64,000 nucleotides of DNA from Sabellastarte sp. h YS-2021 (lineage: Eukaryota > Annelida > Polychaeta > Sabellida > Sabellidae): assembly GCA_964017235.1 (NCBI GenBank), contig OZ024933.1, positions 8,621,962 to 8,685,961 of the forward strand. Direction: 5' to 3'. Every line of letters begins with the position of its first letter. Within the stretch, counting starts at the first letter, position 1. The notes beneath the pieces were generated by a model. That model worked only from the letters and a program-made list of their open reading frames with translations. It searched no databases and had not been told where the DNA came from. The translations under genes and the position numbers were made by a program. Below are positions 59,201 through 64,000 of this stretch, piece after piece.

Positions 59201-62200
59201 CTTCCAACTACCCGTCGTGATATGACCTGTACAGTGTTGAAAGGGACGTTAAATCCCAAATAAAAGAAACAGAAATGTTTGCCTGGAAATCTTAAAAATT
59301 AATTCTTCTACCCTACTTGACAAATATTTATTGGATATAACTACTGAACTGCTTTTAATAATGGGAAATTATGTTTGCAAAGCAGTTTGTCAGTTTTTTC
59401 GTTTAGGTTTTGTTTGCTATGTTTTTCAGTGGGTTGGTCAGTGAATTGGGGGTTATGTTTGTCAGTGGGTTTGTCTGTCAGTTGAGGGTTATGTTTGGTA
59501 TTGGGTTTGTGTGTTTGTGGGTTGGTGAGTATGTGACAAGGCCTTTCAACTCTAGGGAAGGTGTAAGTGTTGGACTTTGCAATTAAATATTTTAAACTAT
59601 CCCATGGATTTTAAGCTAAAAATGGGCTGATTATTGGCCATATAGGGAGATTTTTTAAAAATTATTTTCTATGTGGCCTTTTTGTTATGTGTGGTACCAT
59701 GGGCTATTTACTTCATGTTTTGGGAGGTGTAAGTGTTGAACTTTACTGTTTTTTGTTTTGTGATAAGTATTTGTACTGAACTTTTTTGTTTTGGGAAGGG
59801 AATGTGAACTTGCAGCTTATTAATTGTTTTTGGAAGATTTGGTGGCCCTGAAAAGGGCCTGGCAGGTCAAAGACCTGCCCTAACTGGATGGCTACTGAGG
59901 AGGTTGCTGCTGCTGTTGAGGCGGTGCTGAAGTGGTGATAGTAAAGAGCTGCTGCTGTGGTTGTTGCGGCTGTGGTTGCTCTACGATCTGTGTTGATGTC
60001 AGATCAGGCAGCTGGCTTAAAATTCCACTCAGGTTATGTCTGCTCCCTTCGTCCTGTACAGTTAGGACAGATGTAGGGTTGCTGAAGCCAATGGGGCTTG
60101 GTGTATAGTAGACAAAACTGCTGGCAGCTGCTGTTTGAGTGGAACTGGATGCCTGTTGAGTGGTTGTTGGCAGTATCCCGACCCTCTGCGATTCTGTGGT
60201 AATAGTGGCCGATCTTCTGGGCAATTGCTGACGTCTTCTGTTACTCTTGATACTTTCTATGTCTCTAAATATCTTGCCCTTTAATTCTTGAAATTCTTTT
60301 TGAGTCATCTTTTCAGCCTCTGATACCACGTAGTCGAAGAAGGGCTGCCTGTCAGACTTCTGCTGCAGAAAACCTGAGATAAGTGTCCTCATCTGCTCAA
60401 AATGTTCCAGAATTTTGGAGTCTGTGGTTGAAATGGGCGTAGATGAAATGATGGACTGACTCCTCTCCCTCAGGACACTTGACTCAAGATGTTCTGTGTC
60501 AGTAGTTGACCCACGTGATTCGTCCTGCCTGCTGGTATTTGGACTAGCCTCAAAACCTGAACTTCTGTTGGCCCCCTTTCTTCTGATGTGGGTTTTAAGG
60601 AAACCCATCTGTTGGTACACCCAGGACTGTCTCTTGGTCATCTCCCTCGGAGCTTGGCCAGATTGGAGCTTAGACAGCTGGCCATAACGCATTCGCTGGG
60701 ACTCAAACAAACGTCTCACATCAAAGGGCTGTAGCTTGAGTTCTGCTGCTATTTCTGCCCAGAGAGTCTCTCTTCTGGTCCTGTCATGGAATCTTGGGTG
60801 TTCCTTGTCATACAATTCAGGCTGTTGCTTGACATATTCCACAATGGAAACTTCCTGACTGTCTATAAAAGTGGCACACACCCTAGCTCTCTTGGATGAA
60901 GAATGGCACTCCGGATCATCTTCATGGCACTCCAGTAGACAATAAAATAAAAAAATAGTAAAATGTGTCTCCTAACTGTGAAATTTGCCCTAAGCTCAAG
61001 TAAATAATATATAAAATAAAAACTAAAAACCCCTATAAATCATTGACACACATCTCTCAGTAGCCAGTCAGTAACAACGAGAACGTGTGTGCGGTCGCTT
61101 ATATAGTCCCAGACCCCCTCATTGCCTCGTTTTAATTTCAGACGCGCGGGAAACAGTCAGTTCTTAGTTGGTTGTTAGTCCCAGGCCTCCTGGGGCATCC
61201 TCAGTCTGCCACAGGCTAAAAATGTGTGTTCCCAGGTGTCCTGGGGAGGCCGGTTTGGATTGGTTAGGGTCGGTTACCCTTAGTCGGATCTTAGTCCCAG
61301 ACCTAGATTTTTGGGTCCCAGGACACCGCAGACACTCTGAGGTGTCCTGGGACTAATGCAACCGACTAACTTTCACACGCATGAAATTCTTACGCATCAT
61401 ATTTGAGTCTGGGATTAACAACCGGCCTCCTGAGATTAAGCTATGGAGGTCTGGAATTAAGGGTCGCAGGCGTCCTGGGACAACAACCAACGCTGTAAAT
61501 TTGGGTCTGAGGAGGCCTGAGGACGCCTGGGACTGGACATTTTGTGGGGGGCGGGAAATATGAATCGGTTGTAGTCGTGTGAAATATTAAACATGTTTGA
61601 TTTTTCACACAGCCTCAACCGACAACAACCGACCCTTACAGAAGGTCTGGGACTAAGCAAATATTTGAAACCGACCCCCAAATATCCTTAATCGGGAGCC
61701 TTACTCGTGTGGTGGAACACCCACATAACAACGATGACCATTTGGGTTGCAAAGGAAATCTCAGAGAAAATATAAGGGAGACCGTTTCAGCTAAGTGGTG
61801 GCAGGTTCATTACTCTCCAGATACCTTTTGAATAAATGACATTCTTACAAAGTTGGCGGAGGCATTTAATTCTTACTTCTTCAGTTCTGGCATCAGATAG
61901 CCATAATTATCATTCTGATGTGATATAAACTTTTTCTAAGCTTAACTCCACAAGTGGTGTCATGTGTTTCTCCAACCTCCCACTGGACAGTCTAAATGTA
62001 ACCTAGATATTTGGATATTTTGTAGGAGTAAAGAACCATTTCCATTGTTGCTACATCATGCATATAGATTTTAAGATTGTAATGTGCAATAAAAATCAAA
62101 TAAAATGTTAAATTCAGATCCTATATGTATAGAAAAAGTATTTCGATAGATCCACAAATTTCCATTTACAAGATAAAATATAATTAGCTGTCAAAATCAT

Positions 62201-62946
62201 TCTGACAAATGAATAAGCAATTTTCCTTGGTAAATCTTAGATGGGTAAGCATTCAATACATTTAAAATTTTACTAAATCATTATCCATTGATGTAAAGGA
62301 TTTTTTTGTTCTGAAAAGTGCGAACTTGAGATATTATTTCATGCTAAATTACAGAAGCAGTGATTGGCAGATTTATACTTGAGTCTGTTTGCCAATGGTA
62401 CCTTCAGCCAGTTTTCTGCATTGTAACAACAAGTGTCCAAATTTCTGTACAAGACCTTATGATATTGTTCCAGAGTTCAATCAAACATATGTGTACTGGA
62501 TCTTTAAAACAGGCTGCTGTTATAGCCATACCTTTTTTCCCCCCTCTCCTCTACATATATTAAGCTTAGTATGTAAGAGCCCGTGACAAGCAATGTCTAT
62601 GTTTTGGCAAACAAATACTAAACAATATAAATCTTGACTTATATACACTTAGTGAACCTAATGGACATGAAATACATGAAACTCAACAAGCAACAAATGA
62701 GCCCAGAATAAATATTCAGATCTCGTATGTAGCTCTAGATGCCAGCCCAGTACTGTGTGACCTAGCCGTACGAACGTTCTAACTTTTGAACACTACTTAT
62801 TATTTAATTTATTGTTTGAGGTAAATCTCAGGTAAAGAGAGAAAGTTCACAAGAATATACTGGCCTTAACGTGGATGGAAGAGAAGACATTCTTGATGTC
62901 CCAAGTGTCTATCGTGATTTACAAAGAAACATACAGGAAACTGCGG
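43806..62946 (+). CDS. Ig-superfamily receptor with tyrosine-motif tail, spliced
   Basis: Nine exons can be read, all joined in phase 1: 43806-44220, 48393-48689, 49040-49351, 49825-49998, 50439-50573, 54830-54940, 55157-55183, 55795-55815 and 62821-62946. Together they encode a signal peptide, about four Ig-like domains (the fourth split over two exons), a single membrane helix, two micro-exons and a cytoplasmic exon with two YxxL motifs. Uniform phase-1 exons are the rule for shuffled Ig domains and support the chain. The gene probably continues beyond 62946, because that exon also ends in phase 1 at a GTAAAT donor and no stop was reached. Introns hold several transposons, the last containing a whole Harbinger element. 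A cell-surface recognition role, possibly immune signalling, is inferred from the architecture. Confidence 0.7.
44771..45416. mobile_element. Harbinger-type MITE, ~645 bp
   Basis: TGTGGTGTTTCCACTGGAACTGACC at the left pairs with GGTTCCAGTGGAAACACTGCA at the right. TAA flanks the left and GAA the right, so the expected 3-bp duplication is imperfect. No coding region; the palindrome AATATGTTTGATATT (45270-45290) lies about 120 bases from the right end. Confidence 0.75.
46010..46560 (+). mobile_element. CR1-like LINE fragment (endonuclease end)
   Basis: Plus-strand pieces read GDFNIHVDPN, NTPSSLHGHILNLILIP, ISDHALVKQQ and then KTNYYRNFAIENDHD. This is the end of the AP endonuclease and the start of the linker typical of CR1/L2-type elements. 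It has internal stops (one between VSNI and INEF) and no reverse transcriptase that I can follow. Nothing else is seen between 46560 and 48390. Confidence 0.75.
48393..48689 (+). CDS. Exon: Ig domain 2
   Basis: The exon is bounded by ACTTCAG|CA and ACAT|GTAAGT and is 99 codons long. Cysteines in VVEYVCVTDYAYC and QVKCILKND and the Trp in SVMWLVGGE mark a C2-type Ig domain. It has three possible N-glycosylation sites (NAS, NIT, NVT). Confidence 0.75.
49040..49351 (+). CDS. Exon: Ig domain 3
   Basis: The exon is bounded by TTACCAG|TT and ACAT|GTGAGC and is 104 codons long. SVQCKANSSNPAS and KVVKCRLQWDGKY carry the domain cysteines. The usual core Trp is absent (SMGLFIDGK). It ends in LNITC, like the previous exon. 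Confidence 0.75.
49825..49998 (+). CDS. Exon: first half of Ig domain 4
   Basis: It follows TACTTAG and ends CCTG|GTACGG; 58 codons. PPEISVEGTSTP is a typical domain start, NITCKTSGGNP carries the first Cys and YNYQWIFKP the core Trp. The domain is completed by the next exon. Confidence 0.75.
50439..50573 (+). CDS. Exon: second half of Ig domain 4
   Basis: It follows TGTTTTAG and ends ATACT|GTAAGT; 45 codons. TLQLNNLGYREMAGTYMC is the classic L-x-L...D/E-x-A/G-x-Y-x-C motif. STLEVY closes the fold. It is too short for a frame list but clear by sequence. Confidence 0.78.
50930..53215 (-). mobile_element. Decayed CR1-like LINE, two palm copies
   Basis: On minus, about 53215-52934 reads a hydrophobic lead to LLVVDVSLNPGS, a 2A-like segment found near the start of some CR1/L2 elements. 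Endonuclease pieces follow (AVIETWLRTDYTDAF, about 52880; FYDFLKHRGFVKI and TFAIKLPFKESCI, 52540-52300). Reverse-transcriptase pieces appear twice: FPLSFGIPQG and VNDTE near 51530-51400, and SVLQGPALLS and KFSFYADYPQ near 51160-51040, then DAQEWMSSNM (50960). Two palm regions suggest nesting or duplication. Many stops. Confidence 0.7.
54830..54940 (+). CDS. Exon: transmembrane segment
   Basis: It follows TTCCTTCAG and ends CAAG|GTAACC; 37 codons. NTRLNPT is followed by VIAMGICLGLSVLIIITGS (membrane helix) and the stop-transfer KTWKSRQ. The phase is 1 at both sides. The decayed CR1 LINE lies in the preceding intron. Confidence 0.78.
55157..55183 (+). CDS. Micro-exon (27 bp), cytoplasmic
   Basis: It lies between CCACTTAG and AAAAG|GTAAAA, phase 1 to phase 1, encoding VEYHPQGQK. 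The splice signals and symmetric phase support it; the short length limits confidence. Confidence 0.45.
55795..55815 (+). CDS. Micro-exon (21 bp), cytoplasmic
   Basis: It lies between TTCTTGTAG and GAAAG|GTATGT, phase 1 to phase 1, encoding SEIARK after a split Gly. The donor is strong. Confidence 0.45.
55816..56775. other. Intron sequence; no gene seen
   Basis: A 117-codon minus frame at 56118-56471 has no domain and a composition typical of chance. Confidence 0.45.
57441..58571 (+). pseudogene. Harbinger DDE transposase, two compensating frameshifts
   Basis: The start MADLYATDIPGFTNYMRM is followed by a helix-turn-helix (HFRVGRSTISKFIPEVCRAI). The frame then changes at about 57742 (in a CCCC run) and changes back at about 57893. 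In between are DEWKELERE and HALGALDGKHVALKKP, with the first catalytic Asp. After the second change come FFSIVMLALVDG, VPYLILADVAFAL (second Asp) and RISRGRRVVENAFGIL (Glu). This is the full DDE set of the DDE_Tnp_4/HARBI1 family, which cuts and reinserts the element at TWA sites. Only two single-base lesions make it one of the younger copies here. They sit at short runs, so sequencing error is possible. Confidence 0.9.
58633..58885. repeat. 44-bp tandem repeat, five to six copies
   Basis: The unit ACAAACCCCATGCCAAACAT plus AACTTGTACCAACGCACAAACAG is repeated with few changes. Directly upstream (58530-58585) CAGTCCTTTTCAGGACTA occurs three times. Two long minus frames here are repeat by-products. 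Confidence 0.92.
59036..59270 (+). mobile_element. tRNA-derived SINE, best copy
   Basis: It begins GGGGCCACGGTGGCAGAGTG, with an A box (TGGCAGAGTGGT) and a B box (GGGATCGATCCCC) at tRNA spacing. A body containing GTGGGAAAGCTGGTAGTTGC follows and it ends TGTACAGTGTTGAAAGGGAC then AAATCCCAAATAAA. Two further copies lie at 30800 and 41920 (minus). Confidence 0.85.
59892..60881 (-). CDS. Harbinger-encoded MADF-domain protein, ~329 aa
   Basis: The MADF domain covers roughly residues 10-75: VSIVEYVKQQPELYDKEHPR, RETLWAEIAAEL and VRRLFESQRMRYGQL. HIRRKGANRSSGF and a Ser-rich linker follow, then a helix ILEHFEQMRTLISGFLQQKS, a basic patch (SNRRRQQLPRRS) and a Gln/Pro-rich tail. Family partners bind the element's subterminal DNA and guide the transposase to the nucleus and ends. 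The frame is intact. No in-frame ATG is seen at the start; the frame stays open upstream to about 60950, so a short 5' exon is likely. Confidence 0.82.
   Translation of the reverse strand: MCATFIDSQEVSIVEYVKQQPELYDKEHPRFHDRTRRETLWAEIAAELKLQPFDVRRLFESQRMRYGQLSKLQSGQAPREMTKRQSWVYQQMGFLKTHIRRKGANRSSGFEASPNTSRQDESRGSTTDTEHLESSVLRERSQSIISSTPISTTDSKILEHFEQMRTLISGFLQQKSDRQPFFDYVVSEAEKMTQKEFQELKGKIFRDIESIKSNRRRQQLPRRSATITTESQRVGILPTTTQQASSSTQTAAASSFVYYTPSPIGFSNPTSVLTVQDEGSRHNLSGILSQLPDLTSTQIVEQPQPQQPQQQLFTITTSAPPQQQQQPPQ
61729..62820. other. Intron sequence; no gene seen
   Basis: Short frames only. A pyrimidine/A-T rich tract leads into the acceptor TTGTTTGAG at 62820. Confidence 0.45.
62821..62946 (+). 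CDS. Exon: cytoplasmic tail with two YxxL motifs
   Basis: The exon is 42 codons long, phase 1 on both sides, between TTGTTTGAG and GCGG|GTAAAT. It reads KRESSQEYTGLNVDGREDIL and then DVPSVYRDLQ. SVYRDL fits the inhibitory ITIM pattern (S/I/V/L-x-Y-x-x-L). With EYTGL it gives two YxxL motifs 14 residues apart, slightly wider than classic ITAM spacing. An alternative acceptor (CTCAG, 62831) would not keep phase. Confidence 0.6.
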
Positions 62947-63219
62947 GTAAATATATCAACAAAGCTGTGACTTTACAACAAAATAGTATAGGATGTAGCT
63001 GAGTAATGGTTTCCTAATGTTATTTATCCGCTTGAACAGCAAACATTAAAAGCTGTATTTTTTAACATCTAGGGCTGAATTGATGTTGACAACGTAAAAC
63101 AAAACCGAATATGATTCACAGATTTGAGCATCTGTGGGGTGTACAAATTTTATTTTAAAAATTGACAATGGTCTTACTTTCTGAGGAAATTATGAAATGA
63201 CCTACCCATCTTCTGAATA

Positions 63220-64000
63220 GATCACCGCATTGAAAACAAGATCACTCAGAGAGTGCAAACCTCCGCCAAGAGAGCTCAATTCCAGGACCATCATCAAAAT
63301 CCACCCTAAAATTATCTGGTTATAACTTCCTTAAAATAAATCGGATCCAGATGATCCAGACAGTGATCCATATCACCCCAAACACAAATCTACTCACTTG
63401 TTCCTTGTCCCATTTAGGACATTTCCTGAAAATTTCATGAAAATCCATCAATAACTTTTTGAGTTATCTGTCTTTAAAAATTATATTTCATGGCTCCAAA
63501 AGATCCAGATAGTGATCCGAATCACTCCCAAAATTTAATCATTTCTTTGTTTTACCTTTTCAAACATAGTCTCAAACTTTCCTCAAAATCCGCCCATAAG
63601 TTTTGAGTTATCTTGTTGACAAACCTATTTCAAAAAATTACTCTAAATGCAATAGTTTTAAAGTTACAAGTGATTTACTCAACAGTGAGATCCTGAAATT
63701 AGCTATTGCTCAGCTTTGGAATGAGCTACAAATCTGCAACGTCATTATGTCATAACTTACCCTAACATATTAAATTATGTATTCAAAGAAAGTCACTATG
63801 TGTGAAACTTTCAAAGAAATTTGACACATTCTCATTTTAAAATTGTGCTACTAATCAGAAAATAGCTATTACTCGCTTAGCTAATGCAACAGGGCTCCAA
63901 ACAACGCACCATCTTATAGCTAAAGATAAAGTATCTGAACAACATATTTTACAGAAACACTCTAAATTCAGTAGTTTCAGAGTTATAAGTTATTTACTCA
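63220..64000. repeat. Dispersed internally repetitive element
   Basis: GATCCAGATAGTGATCCG-type words and TTTTGAGTTATCT-type words alternate two to three times (63340-63620), with further ACAAGTGATTTACTCA / TAAGTTATTTACTCA units at 63660 and 63985. It looks like an old tandemly built mobile repeat running off the window edge. No coding frame is supported. Confidence 0.5.

Larger units (their letters stand above)
56779..61725 (+). mobile_element. PIF/Harbinger element, 4.9 kb, TAA target duplication
   Basis: The left end TGCCCCTGTTCCACCAAAGG and the right end GTGTGGTGGAACACCCACA are inverted repeats. TAA is found on both sides (56776-56778 and 61726-61728). The element has transposase on plus and MADF protein on minus, convergent. 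A palindrome around TTAAACATGTTTGA (about 61587-61600) lies about 130 bases from the right end. GGGTCGGT/ACCGACCC and CCTCAGGC words repeat throughout the subterminal DNA. Inside lie a 44-bp tandem repeat and a SINE. It sits in an intron of the Ig-receptor gene. Confidence 0.92.

Noticed and set aside
1-64000. tRNA or rRNA genes and CRISPR arrays.
   Set aside because: The only tRNA-like boxes belong to SINEs; tandem arrays have no spacer structure; this is eukaryotic DNA.

Overview
The window is eukaryotic and comes from an invertebrate animal, most likely a mollusc or another lophotrochozoan. Genes have GT-AG introns, TATA boxes and AATAAA signals. Most of the DNA is AT-rich non-coding sequence filled with transposons: PIF/Harbinger, two kinds of LINE, a tRNA-derived SINE and a Polinton. 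The host phylum is inferred from the repeat mix and the style of the receptor genes; no single marker proves it.

Layout. 1-2.2 kb: a small two-exon gene for a predicted secreted or membrane protein with a leucine-rich repeat (LRR). 2.2-6.2 kb: tandem repeats and a TATA promoter. About 3.6-21.6 kb: a degraded Polinton/Maverick (adintovirus-like) element. Its plus-strand order is protein-primed DNA polymerase B, a minisatellite, zinc-finger plus packaging ATPase, two small conserved-looking ORFs, broken chromodomain integrase, minor capsid (penton-like) protein, basic core protein, double-jelly-roll major capsid protein, an LRR/transmembrane protein, a TATA-binding-protein (TBP) homologue and a small ORF. 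The minus strand carries a protein with two possible PC4-like repeats and a BIR (inhibitor-of-apoptosis) protein. A recent 1.52-kb tandem duplication covers the 3' half of the capsid gene, the LRR gene and the start of the TBP gene.

22.8-30.3 kb: Harbinger remnants, including one element with both ends and a TTA target duplication (26624-30284). 34.6-38.4 kb: a minus-strand L1/Tx1-like LINE. 38.6-41.7 kb: complex tandem repeats. 43.8-62.9 kb: a plus-strand immunoglobulin-superfamily receptor gene in which every recognised junction is phase 1: signal peptide, about four Ig domains, one membrane span, two micro-exons and a tyrosine-motif tail exon. Its introns hold a Harbinger MITE, two CR1-like LINE relics and a 4.9-kb Harbinger element with transposase and MADF genes (56779-61725, TAA target duplication).

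The most interesting system is the Polinton cargo. It combines replication and capsid genes with a divergent TBP, a possible PC4-like protein, a BIR protein and a host-like LRR membrane protein. This suggests an element that supplied its own transcription-initiation factors and blocked host cell death. Most of its large genes now carry frameshifts or stops, so this copy is a fossil; the TBP, minor-capsid, possible PC4-like and BIR reading frames are still open.
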